Assembly: GCA_014706295.1 (NCBI GenBank)
Contig: JACSVZ010000011.1
Coordinates: forward strand, 3,474,663-3,538,662
DNA: 64,000 nt
Reading direction: 5' to 3'
DNA from: Lycocorax pyrrhopterus obiensis
Taxonomy: Eukaryota > Chordata > Aves > Passeriformes > Paradisaeidae
Part shown: positions 49,046 through 58,995 of the stretch, in pieces
Layout of the letters: each line of letters begins with the position of its first letter
Numbering within the stretch: position 1 is the first letter of the stretch
Notes under the pieces: generated by a model
What the model was told of the DNA's origin: nothing
Databases searched by the model: none
What the model saw: only the letters and a program-made list of their open reading frames with translations
Made by a program: the position numbers and the translations under genes

Positions 49046-51265
49046 AATGATCTTTTAAAAATCTGTTTGACATTGTAAGGCCTCCACTAGTGAATATTAA
49101 TTATTGCAGGAGACACATGCATATTAATTATGGTTATTAATGGTTATGCAAAGCTGAAACGGCATCAGCATTCTCTTGAATGTTCTCTTTTAGTGCCTTT
49201 GCAGCTGGTTGCTAAATGTTCTAGAGCTCACATTCCTTCAAATGTCGTGTGGTCTGGGTTTCTGCCTGTATTTTGCTAGTTTCCACTGAAACCTTGATGA
49301 TAATAATTCAATTGCTTGGTTATTTCAAGTTTGGGCTTTTTATTTAAGAATAGATGCTACTTCTGAACAGAGATTGGAAATGAATGAGGTGTCCCTGTCT
49401 TTTCCTTATCAGAAAAAGCAGGGAGTGTCACAGTAAGGATATTCCTGCTGCTCTTCTACTTGTGTTAAAGGACTCTATTTTACAGAGAATCTGTTTGATT
49501 TAAAAACCATACACAGAAAGATAGCTCTAATAAACAGGAAGAAACATATTTCTGTCATTCTGCTGTTTCCAGCTGTAGAGTTTCCAATTAAAATTCCTTC
49601 TTCACGAGTGATATATCCAGCATAGATAACGACTTCTACCACAAAGTCCTTAATACTGTTAATTATTTGATCTTTCTGAGGATGTTATAAAAGGGATAGA
49701 AAAAGAAAGGCAGAGTTCTGTAGGTGTAAGGTGGCCCAGCAGGGAACTCCACTGATCTCAACACATTAGAGACTGCAAGGGAACTGAAGAATTGCAATAA
49801 TGTGTGCAGAGAAAATGGCATTAGATGCAAACTGACTGCTTCTGATTTTTACTTTTGTTCTGTTATTTTATTGTCTGGCTTAAAATTGCAACATATATTC
49901 TTGCACAAGGTGGGAGATGAAGTTGACTCCTGTCTGCTAATTCCACATCCTGATTGCTGTCGATGCCATTGAAGTCACTCGTGTCCACCAAATACAGAAA
50001 AAGCTTTGTATTAAAATTATTGCTTTTACATTTTCTCAAAATCTTTCTTCCAAGGGCCTCAAAAGAGATCTGGGATATTTGAGAACAGTTGGGGAATCTG
50101 CAGAAAACACTTGGCCCTGTGGTAATTGCTGTGGTTATGCAAACTACCTTTGTCTAGAAACCACACTGGACATCTTTTAAAGACCTCCTGCATCGTCATC
50201 CTTTGTTCCAGCTGAGAGGGAGATATTCCCAAAGCAGCCTCTTTCATCGTTATTTCAAGAATCTGCTTGTAAACTTCAGAAACTGAGAGTCAGCCAGTGA
50301 GCTGAGTGACTGGTTTGTTTAATGTGTGAAAAAGGCAAAAGTGGGCTCCAGCTCTGAGCTGTAGTTGTGTATTCCCAGAGCTGTGTTTGTCCGACCTGAC
50401 ACCGATGCAAAGACAGTTACGAAGATCTTACACCATTCCTGAAGCCTGCAGGGCAGAATGCAGCTCCTGGTCCATCCTGGGCAGCTGGTGCAGCACCAGC
50501 GAGAGGGAATTTCATAGGACTCAGGCACTTACATGAACTTCTGCCCACAGAGAAGGGCACGGAATTCCGGGAGTCTCCTTCAGATGGAGAATGTTGAAGA
50601 CCCTCCTGGATATGTCTCACTGACTGGAGGCATGCACTCAGTGCCTCTTTGCCTGTGGCAGGCAGCTCAGAGCTCTGTGAACAGAGAGGTTTGGGGGTTT
50701 TCTGCACCTGATTTTCCTTGTTTTGCTAAAAGTAACATGAATAAATAAACAACCCAAGCAGCACTGTCGTGAAGGATCAGTGGGTTAATTGGGAAGACGA
50801 GGGGAAGGTGATTGTCCCCTCTCCTGCTGAGCACCTGCTGCCAAGTTAATTCATGCAGCAGTGCTGGAGGTTGTTCCTGGAGGAGACTCCTGCTGTTTTG
50901 TCAGCTCTGGGAGAGGGGAATATCCACAGAAAGGAGAAAGCAAATCAGATAAATTGAGTTTGTTGCTGATCAGCTGCTAGGATTTATCTTCAAGTTCTCA
51001 GAACCAACTAAAATGTCAACTAGGGAGTCATTGTTCCTCATTCCAGAGCCCATCTCCAGCAACACCCCAGTATATTTATTTTAAGACACAGCAACAAAGG
51101 GAAAGAATTTATTGCTAAACAAAAGTCCTAAGTCAAATGGTGGACTTGCCACCCATTGGTAAAACAATTTGGTAATTTCATTTTGCTTTTTCTACTTTTC
51201 TGCTTGTCAGTTTCTTTTCTTTTCAGGCATAACATGTTCACCTTTAGTCAAACCCAGCAGTTTCT

Positions 51266-51321
51266 AACAAAAAACAAGCAAACAAACAACTAACCAACAA
51301 CAAAAAACCCAACCAAACAAG
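51266..51321 (+). repeat. A/C-rich low-complexity tract
   Basis: AACAAAAAACAAGCAAACAA continues as an almost pure A/C stretch to about 51321, the complement type of the G/T tract at 40765-40895. Confidence 0.75.
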
Positions 51322-52908
51322 CCATCTGTAAGAAAAGAAAGTTATTACCTTCTCCTTGTTTGTCATCTCTTGTGAATAGTTCTGACTGTCCAGCCATTGC
51401 AACTTATTTAGCCCTTAATTCACAGCAAAATACCCCGAATATCTCTCATCTCTTTTGCTTTCTCTCATTTCTTCTGAACTGAATTGATAACCTTTCCTCG
51501 TACCAGGTGGTTTCTTACACTCCATGTGGCTTCACTGGTGGGCACTTTATTTTATCCATCTCTCCTCCTTCCTCTCACTTTTTCTGCCCCCTTCTATTTG
51601 GTGCTCTTTAGAGTACACCCTTCCTTTTTTACTCAGTTATACTCTGATTTTGGCTTATTAGAATTTTCTGCAGCAGGCAGGATGGCAGTGAGTTTCTCAG
51701 GAGGATAGGAGGGATCTGAAGCTGTTCCCAACAAGTGCAGCTTCTCTTTTTTTGTTTCTTCCTAGAGCAGGTGCCTTCCCTGTTTTGCATATCTGTAAAG
51801 CGCAGGGCTGTTGGGCTCAGCACACCAATTTCTGCTCCAGCTTGGGCAGAGAAGGACCTGCAGAAGGTTCACAGGAAGGAACAGGCTGTATCAGTACAGA
51901 TTTTAGAGCACTGTGTAAGAGAACTGTAAAAGTCTCTGGAGTTTGGAATAAATGACTACAGATGTGACACTTGTGAGTGGGATTCGTCTCAAAGACAGAA
52001 AGAGCTGGAAATTGAGCACCACGTAGTTCTTTTCCCTTTTGCAAGGTTAAAGCAAAAGGATTAAGGATGCAACTTATGTGGGGATATTTTTAATTTTGCA
52101 GAAGAATGTCAATGGACAGATGAATTTATTTTCCAGTGTTTGAAAATAGGGAGGGGTGCTGAGGGAGAAAAGAAGGGTATCAGATAAAAAAAAGGAACTT
52201 TTACACATCACAGTAATCACTCTTTGGTAATGCAATACACAGCCATATTCAGGGAAACTGAGCCACTGGATTATTTTCCCAACATAACTTTTCCCTTTTT
52301 TCCCTGCAGAGAGCAAGGATAGCACTGGGCGTGGTTTAACTTGCACGCGTGTGTTAACACCTCTGACACCCCCAGCCGAGCAGAAGGAGTGCAGGGTTTG
52401 CTGCCTTCCACATGTGTATTAATTATTGGCTTCAAACACACATGACTTTGCCACTGCACCACATGTGACACTGGGTGTCATCAGGGACTTTGGTCCTATT
52501 TGAGTTGTCAGAATTCTTAAGAGCTTATACCTGAAATTTGTCTTCAGTAAACACATATGCTTCCTTTCATTTTAAAAAGGGCACAAGGAAGAACTAGACT
52601 ATTTATTTAGCTCCAGGGTGCCATCAGTTTTGATGTGACTGTTTCCAACTGGAATAGATAAAACCTCAGGAGTCCTGGGGAAAAGAAAAAAAATCATTAG
52701 GAATACTTTTTGTTCTTCAAAGTGACCATATTTATTCTGCTTTCTGAAAGGGATAATTTTTAGATTGACCTTCATGTGTTGTGTACTCTAAATGTATGAA
52801 AAATGCTGAAATGGTTGCATCACCTGAGATGTAAATTATAGTAAGAACCTCTCCAGGCCAAGTAAATGTGATTGGTAGTTGACTCTGCTGTGGAAGGGAT
52901 AGAAAATT

Positions 52909-52944
52909 ACAGAATCACAGAACATTTGGGTAGGAAGGGACCCA
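52909..52944 (-). mobile_element. CR1 LINE 3' terminal relic
   Basis: ACAGAATCACAGAACATTTG followed by GGTAGGAAGGGACCC is the reverse complement of a CR1 terminus. Only the last few tens of bases survive. Confidence 0.6.
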
Positions 52945-54234
52945 ATCTTCAGAAGAAGCCTATTGTCATATGAGAACTCCCAGTATTTTCTTTCCTTCCA
53001 TGGAATGACATTTAGCATTGCACGTGCCCACTTCAGAGCATAAAATATCAGGAGGCTTTCTTTTGTTCATGATGCATCAGGAAAGTGAACTTCAACTCCT
53101 TCTTCCAAGCAAGATGTGCAGCTTTATTTTTAAATTGTCATTGGATCCCACAGCAACACACACAGGCACACAAACATTCCTGTTCTCTGTGCCTCAGAAT
53201 CTTTTTATTAAACAAAACACAAACAGCAAACTAGTGCAAGTCAACATGCACTTTGTTAGTGTAAGTCCTGATATTAAATTATTATTTTATTCCACAGAAT
53301 AAAGCAGTTAAAAGTTAGAGAATATTTAAGTATATAAAGAATTCAGAGTTTTTTTCATATTTGACATGCCACTAATGATGGTTTATACCTGAGCACTCTG
53401 ACAGGATCATTGGTATCTGATAGCAGTGTGTTCATAACTGGCTAGGATCTGTAATTCTTATAACTATACAAATTAAAATCTGTAAGAAGAAAAATCAACT
53501 TTATTCATTTGGTGGTGAACTGAGGACTGAGTGACTGAGAGAGTTCATTGTGTAATTCTATGGCTGGATAGGATGCCATGCAGTCAGATGCCTCTTTATA
53601 TTTCTAAAATTAACTTCCTGCATATGTGTGCAGAGGTAAGAATGGTCTAGACTCATTTCTGTCTTCCTCCATGGGAGATACAGCCTGGTTTGCTCTATTT
53701 TCATCATTGAGTCCTAATAAATGTTTAGATCACTGATAATCAGGCCCACAACTTTTAGTGCATTTAGCTTTTCTTTTGTCTTTATATAAAAAAGAAGAAT
53801 ATTTTATAGCAGGGGAAAAGATTGTGTAATTTGTGGTTGTGAGGCAAGGAAGATTTGTGTTAATTGGTGAATATGCTTTAAGTTTGGGTTACTTTAACAT
53901 CTCATTTCTCTCTTGTTTTACTGGCTGGATTTTTATGACTGTGTGACTTGAAAAAAAAGTGGTGAATCATGATGGCAAGGTATCTTTAGGGATGTATGCA
54001 GAGGGGAAATGAGGGATTGCCATCGTCATCCTCTTACCATGTGAGATGAGAAAATGCATATATTGCACTTCTTCAGGCAGCTGGACAGAAAGGGGAGGCA
54101 TTTCTGTGCCACGTGCTGCTGGCACAAGGAGGTCACGGAATGTTTGCGTTGAGGCTTCCCGGACACACCAAGGAAGCGCTGTGGGTTCAGCAGTCCCTCT
54201 GTGCGCTGAGACCCCGCCAATTTTGCCTTTGCAG

Positions 54235-54486
54235 ATAACACCCTGAGCATCCTGGCCAAGCACAGCGGGTTCAGCCGGCAGAAGCAGGAGGTGTACCTGC
54301 TGCCCATCGTCATCAGCGACAGCGGCACGCCGCCCATGAGCAGCACCAGCACCCTGACCATCCGCGTGTGCGGCTGCAGCAGCGACGGCATCGTCCAGTC
54401 CTGCAACGTGGAGGCCTACGTGCTGCCCATCGGGCTCAGCATGGGCGCCCTCATCGCCATCCTGGCCTGCATCATCCTGCTGCTCG
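54235..54486 (+). CDS. CDH8: Cadherin-8, coding exon 11 (EC5 end, transmembrane)
   Basis: This 252-bp exon encodes the second half of EC5, with [18 protein letters not shown] and the cysteine cluster [13 protein letters not shown] that belongs to the disulfides of type II EC5. The start of the membrane helix follows ([18 protein letters not shown]) and is completed by the next exon. The acceptor is GCCTTTGCAG and the donor is CTCG|GTGGGT. The phase joins as G|TC (Val). Codon use is extraordinary: after the split first codon all 83 complete codons end in G or C, while the adjacent CDH8 exons are mostly A/T-ending. The flanking 100 bp or so on each side are also GC-raised. Three positions that I recall as Asn in mammals are Ser or Thr here. 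The strand and frame are certain; nothing suggests a separate gene or pseudogene. Confidence 0.97.
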
Positions 54487-54819
54487 GTGGGTGCTCGAGG
54501 CACAGCTTGGAGTCACAGCTCCCCTGATTGCTGGGGGCTGTAAGGGGGTGCGGGATTCCGAGAGGAGGAGTGACACTGCAGTCCAACACAACGTGCAGTA
54601 GCACTGACAGTGCTGTCAGGACTGAGTCTCTTGTGTCCTAAGAGCTGGGCAGAAGCAGAGAGAGCAAAGTCCTGTTCTGAAGTAGTCACACACACTGCTT
54701 ACAGAATACTCACGTGTAGGATGGGAAACTGAAAATCAGATCAGGGGTGTGGAGCAGCCAGGTGAACACAGTGTGGATTACACTTAAAATGGATCTGTTA
54801 AACATTCTGAGACTTGCAT

Positions 54820-55262
54820 GAATCACAGAATCACAGTCCTGAGTTGGAGGGGTCCCACAGGGATCATTGATCCAGCTCCTGTCCCTGCACAGACACCCCA
54901 CCAATCCCACCCTGGGCATCCCTGGCAGCGCTGTCCAAATGCTCCTGGAGCTCTGGCAGCCTCGGGGCCGTGCCCATTCCCTGGGGAGCCTGGGCAGTGC
55001 CCAGCACCCTCTGGGGGAAGCAGAACCTTTCCCTGATCTCCAACCTGACCCTGCCCTGGCCCAGCTCCAGCCTTTCCCTGGGTGCTGTCCCTGTTCCAGA
55101 GCAGAGCCCGGAGTGGTCCCTGCGCTGCCCTCGGGAGGAGCTGCAGCCCCGGGGAGCTCTGCCCTCAGCCCCTCTGCTGTGGCTGAACCAGCCCAGTGCC
55201 CTCAGCCTCTCCTCGGGTGGCCCCTGCAGGTCCTGCCCCAGCCCCCAGCCCTCCTTTGGATG
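54820..55262 (-). mobile_element. CR1 LINE 3' end in CDH8 intron 11
   Basis: On the + strand it starts GAATCACAGAATCACAG, then GAGTTGGAGGGGTCCCACAG and CCCTGGGCATCCCTGGCAG, and continues to about 55262. This is the complement of a CR1 3' end with part of the C-terminal ORF2. It is GC-rich in an AT-rich intron and lies antisense to the gene. The 5' boundary is approximate. Confidence 0.85.
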
Positions 55263-55287
55263 CTTTCTTATAGCTTTATATCTTCCC

Positions 55288-55315
55288 TATATATATATAT
55301 TTATATTTGTATATT
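55288..55315 (+). repeat. (TA)n-rich run next to CR1
   Basis: TATATATATATA followed by TTTATATTTGTATA lies about 25 bp beyond the 5'-truncated end of the antisense CR1 in intron 11. Confidence 0.7.
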
Positions 55316-56085
55316 TCTATTATGAGTTTATTGTGGATTGTAATGGCACAAGAGACACTAAAGCTTTACAAGATAAGCAGTGTGCTATATTTTAATAAAA
55401 CATACATTTGTATACAACATCAAGCAAGTGGAGGAGAGAACAGTGAAAGGAGAGTCCTATTTCTGCACTTTGCAGCTTCACTTTGTAACTGAGATTTACA
55501 TCAGTAACTGAGATTTCAGCATTAAGCTGCAAAAACAAGAGTAACCAATTTAGAGTTTTTCATGCATCTGTCCATGATTCTGAAATTGAGCTAAGCTCTT
55601 TCTTTCTCCCTTATTGTCTCACTCTCTTTTTAGTTACATTATATGAGTCTCTTGCACAGGTAGAAAAAGTTACTGATTTCCTTCTCCCATTAGGGTTATG
55701 TTTTCAGAAAAACACCCTCTAATTTTTGAAAACACTATCCATAATGTAGATCATTATAGACTATGTGAATAATGATAGCCCGACTTCACTTCCAAAGGGA
55801 AAAGCTGAGGCTTGAAATTAGAAGTATGGGAAATCTTATTGCTTCTATAAAACTGAGCTTCAGATGTGAATATGAGCTGATAATCAATGACTAGAGGACT
55901 AATCAGAGCTTCTGATCAAATTTCCATCATGTGAAGGGGGTTGAAGTCACAGGTCTTTCAGCTTTTCCCGCTTATTTCTCCCAATTCCACAAAAAGCAAC
56001 GTCTCACCTTCCCCAGCTGCACTCACCATGTAGTGTTTGGGTTGGAAATGTTTTGCCTAATCAGCTTGTGGTGCTCTCTTTGCAG

Positions 56086-56579
56086 TCATTGTGGTGCTGT
56101 TTGTAACACTAAGAAGACATAAGAATGAGCCTCTGATCATCAAAGATGATGAAGATGTGAGGGAAAATATCATTCGCTATGACGATGAAGGAGGTGGAGA
56201 GGAGGATACAGAAGCCTTTGACATTGCAACTTTGCAGAATCCAGATGGAATTAATGGATTTTTGCCTCGTAAGGATATTAAACCTGATCTTCAATTTATG
56301 CCCAGGCAGGGTCTTGCACCTGTTCCTAACGGTGTTGATGTTGATGAATTTATTAATGTAAGGCTTCACGAAGCTGATAATGACCCCACAGCTCCGCCAT
56401 ACGACTCTATCCAGATTTATGGCTATGAAGGAAAGGGGTCAGCGGCTGGTTCCCTTAGCTCATTGGAGTCCTCCACATCAGACTCAGACCAGAATTTTGA
56501 CTACCTCAGTGAATGGGGTCCTCGCTTTAAAAGACTCGGAGAACTTTACTCAGTTGGAGAAAGTGACAAAGAAACTTGA
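56086..56579 (+). CDS. CDH8: Cadherin-8, last coding exon 12 (cytoplasmic tail)
   Basis: The exon opens with two bases completing Val, finishes the membrane helix (IVVLFVTLRR) and encodes the full cytoplasmic domain to TGA at 56577-56579. The juxtamembrane core DDEGGGEEDTEAFD at 56181-56222 is the conserved p120-catenin-binding region. The segment from about 56376, DNDPTAPPYDSIQIYGYEG, through the Ser-rich stretch to WGPRFKRLGELY is the beta-catenin-binding region. The terminal residues GELYSVGESDKET are what separate cadherin-8 from its closest paralogue, cadherin-11. The acceptor is CTCTTTGCAG. No exon follows, and the frame is intact. Compared with the mammalian tail as I recall it, GYEGKGSAAG has Lys and Ala in place of Arg and Val, and there are two further conservative changes. 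This exon gives the gene its name with most certainty. Confidence 0.98.
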
Positions 56580-57101
56580 CAGTGGATTACAAACTCTTCC
56601 CCTGTTGACTTAATGATCATGTAATATTCTAGGGCCACTGCTGTTAGTTAAAACTAATGTGGCTTTTTGTTTTAGAGGCAAGTTTAGCGCCAGTCATCTA
56701 TAAAATCAACTACATTGTAATGTTGAACCAAAAAAAAAGTATATGTTAGGAGGTTAAGTCTTGTGGAGTGTGAAGTAAAGTATGTGGAGTGTCTAGAAGT
56801 CTTTGGATATTTGATATTCACTTGACCACTCTGAAGATGGAGATTTGGATCTTTGATTATCTTCAGTGAATTGAAAAGAACAAAAAAGAAATTGGTGCTC
56901 TCTTAGGAAATGGACTTGCAGGGATTTGCTGTTGAACAGTAGCTCCTGCCAGTACGTGTAAAGCTAAAGGTTTGTTTCTGCATTGCCAACAAAGATCCCG
57001 CCACAGAAATGTTCAAAGCAATATCTTGGTCTTCTTAGCAATGCTGAGCAGAAATGGCATTGCCAATTCCTACTGGCTCCTACTGTGCAGTGACCATCCA
57101 T

Positions 57102-57109
57102 TGTACATA
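57102..57109 (+). promoter_or_regulatory. CDH8: Pumilio-type element in CDH8 3' UTR (proximal)
   Basis: TGTACATA matches the consensus UGUANAUA bound by Pumilio proteins, which repress or destabilise mRNAs, often in neurons. It lies about 520 bases after the stop codon and upstream of all three polyadenylation hexamers. Confidence 0.35.
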
Positions 57110-57411
57110 CTGTAATTGTTGGCCACGTAACCACAGACTGAGTATCATCTTTAAATATTGTGTCAAGCCTTAAAATATTCACATGTTCTTAATCCATTCC
57201 AGTGATGGGTAATAAATACTACTAATGTGTAGAGATTCAGAGGCAGGGCTGCAAAACCTTGCTTCACAAAAGGATCTTTTTTTCTAGAAGAAGAATCAAT
57301 CCTGTGCTTCGTCTTCTGAAAGAAAAAAACTGTGAAATGGGATGGACTTACATAAATGAAAGAATTGCTGATTTTATTGCTAAAGATCGAATTTATTTGT
57401 TTAATCTTTGA

Positions 57412-57417
57412 AATAAA
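57412..57417 (+). promoter_or_regulatory. CDH8: Candidate CDH8 polyadenylation signal (middle)
   Basis: A canonical AATAAA stands about 830 bp after the stop codon. It is followed by T-rich sequence (ATTTTATTGATG) that could act as a downstream element. A further AATAAA lies 200 bp upstream at 57211-57216. Confidence 0.4.
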
Positions 57418-57845
57418 TATTTTATTGATGTCCATTACTGCTTTTATTTATTAAGACTGATAGTCTATAGAGTAAGATTATGAAGAGAACTAAATTATAT
57501 CAGTTAGATTTTTTTTTCTATATATAATGAATGTTTCATACATGTACATTTTGAAAAGAAAAATGACGAATTGTCGCAGGTTAAAGCAGTTCCCTGTCCA
57601 TTTGCAGTAGCTGAATTTTAAGAGAATGCTGGCAGGAATTAAACTTTCCCAGAGAAAACTTTTGACAGTTTTATATCTTCTTCATAAATCTAGTACCTGG
57701 TGTTTTTAATACAAGCACAAACAGCTGGAAGTAAACTGGTTCATGTGAATATTTAAACTATAGACTTTTAGAAATCCACACATAACACAGTACAGTAAAA
57801 AAAACATGCTTATAGTTCTCCACTGTATTAGAGCAGGAACCAGTG

Positions 57846-57853
57846 TGTACATA
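57846..57853 (+). promoter_or_regulatory. CDH8: Pumilio-type element in CDH8 3' UTR (distal)
   Basis: A second perfect TGTACATA lies 744 bases after the first. It would be present only if the distal polyadenylation site near 58.3 kb is used. Confidence 0.3.
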
Positions 57854-58272
57854 ATTTTACCGCTTCTGTTATTAGCATTTTTTTCTATAATATTCATAGT
57901 GATGCACCAGGGCTCTTGCACACAGAGAAAGAACACTAGAAGCTGCAAGCATACTCAATTTGTAATGCAAACTTGCCATTTAGAAGTAGCAATTGTATAA
58001 GAAAACTACGTATTACATGCAAATCATTTTAATTTTCTACTTTGTTTTGAAGCTATATTATCGTTTGTTTATTTACTCCATGTATTGTATTCAGAGAAAC
58101 TCCTGTATTGTTTCCTACTTTGTGAAATATATTTTTATAAATACTTTTCTTGTTATTGCTTTTCTTTCAGGTTTACCTGGCCACTGCAGAAATGAATCTG
58201 CCGGAATAACTTCAGTTTTTTGAGGAATGTAGCTTCTTCAAAATCATTTATTTATTAGTTGAGTACAGATAA

Positions 58273-58278
58273 AATAAA
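58273..58278 (+). promoter_or_regulatory. CDH8: Candidate CDH8 polyadenylation signal (distal)
   Basis: AATAAA is embedded in an A-rich run about 1.7 kb after the stop codon. It is followed by the short direct repeat TTTTGACAGTGATTG at about 58306 and 58327. Use of the distal site would keep both Pumilio-like motifs in the transcript. Confidence 0.35.
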
Positions 58279-58881
58279 GAAAGAAAAAGGAGAATATTTG
58301 AAACAATTTTTGACAGTGATTGCAGAATTTTGACAGTGATTGGAGCACAGGAGTTATGAGTGTCTGATTCACTGCATCATGCTGAAAAATAACCTCACAT
58401 GATTTTTGTTGAAGCATTGCTCGTTAAAACAACCCACTGACTTTAATTCCTCAATAACACTTGTTCTCAAACAATTCTTAACACATCACCCCCAGTTTTG
58501 CTTGTATTTCAAATGGAAACATTGACTTTGCTTTAGCTGCAGCACAACTTGGTTTAGTGACTGTAGTCTGTGGGCAACTAATACATTAACACCACTTTGG
58601 TATGCGTTATGAAGATTTTATTGCAATTCATGAAGTATCCAATACATTTAAGTTACAGTGCATTAAAAAAAAACCGTGTTTCTGAATAACTATATCTAAA
58701 AATTTTGGCAAAACACTGAACTAAACACTGAAGTCCTCAAAGGGTAGGAATGAAGCAGTCCCAGAGATTTCAATGAAATCAAACATATTTCTGTAACTCA
58801 CTGTAAAAAAAGCCAAAGGCACTCTCACTCATCACTTGCTCCAAGTGCCAGGGTGTTCTGAGCTGCCGTGGCAGACACAAC

Positions 58882-58995
58882 CCCAGTGCAAATGGGAATG
58901 GGATTCGGAACGGAGCCAGTTTCTGGTGTCCATCCTAGTCCCAGTGCAAATGGGAAAGGGATTTGGAACTGAGCCAGTTTCTGGTGTCCATCCCA
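58882..58995 (+). repeat. 58-bp tandem duplication
   Basis: Two copies start CCCAGTGCAAATGGGAA at 58882 and 58940 and share GAGCCAGTTTCTGGTGTCCA. They differ at a handful of bases, so the duplication is older than the one in intron 9. There is no coding potential. Confidence 0.9.

Larger units (their letters stand above)
30977..54234 (+). other. CDH8: CDH8 intron 10 (23.3 kb)
   Basis: The ends are GTAAAT and TTTGCAG. It holds a G/T-only tract at 40765-40895, a (CTTTT)30 microsatellite at 43566-43715, CR1 relics at 39975-40219, 44142-44250 and 52909-52944, small tandem duplications at 47053-47130 and 48959-49045, an A/C-rich tract at 51266-51321, and AT-rich blocks with clustered TAAT motifs. 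No host gene is supported. Confidence 0.9.
54487..56085 (+). other. CDH8: CDH8 intron 11 (1.6 kb)
   Basis: This is the shortest intron in the window, with ends GTGGGT and TTTGCAG. About a quarter of it is an antisense CR1 fragment at 54820-55262, followed at once by a TA-rich run at 55288-55315. The first 100 bp share the raised GC content of exon 11. Confidence 0.93.
56580..58278 (+). other. CDH8: CDH8 3' UTR (end uncertain)
   Basis: This AT-rich sequence follows the stop codon and has no further splice logic or credible ORF. AATAAA hexamers occur at 57211-57216, 57412-57417 and 58273-58278, so the mRNA could end near 57.2, 57.4 or 58.3 kb. Two perfect Pumilio-type TGTACATA motifs lie at 57102-57109 and 57846-57853. 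The last base given is that of the distal hexamer; the true 3' end cannot be fixed from sequence alone. Confidence 0.6.

Noticed and set aside
53967..54503. A 178-codon minus-strand ORF over CDH8 exon 11
   Set aside because: It is an antisense shadow of the GC-rich exon. The + strand frame matches cadherin-8 with correct splice sites.
54867..55395. ORFs of 141-152 codons downstream of exon 11
   Set aside because: They arise from the antisense CR1 fragment at 54820-55262 and run on into a TA repeat.
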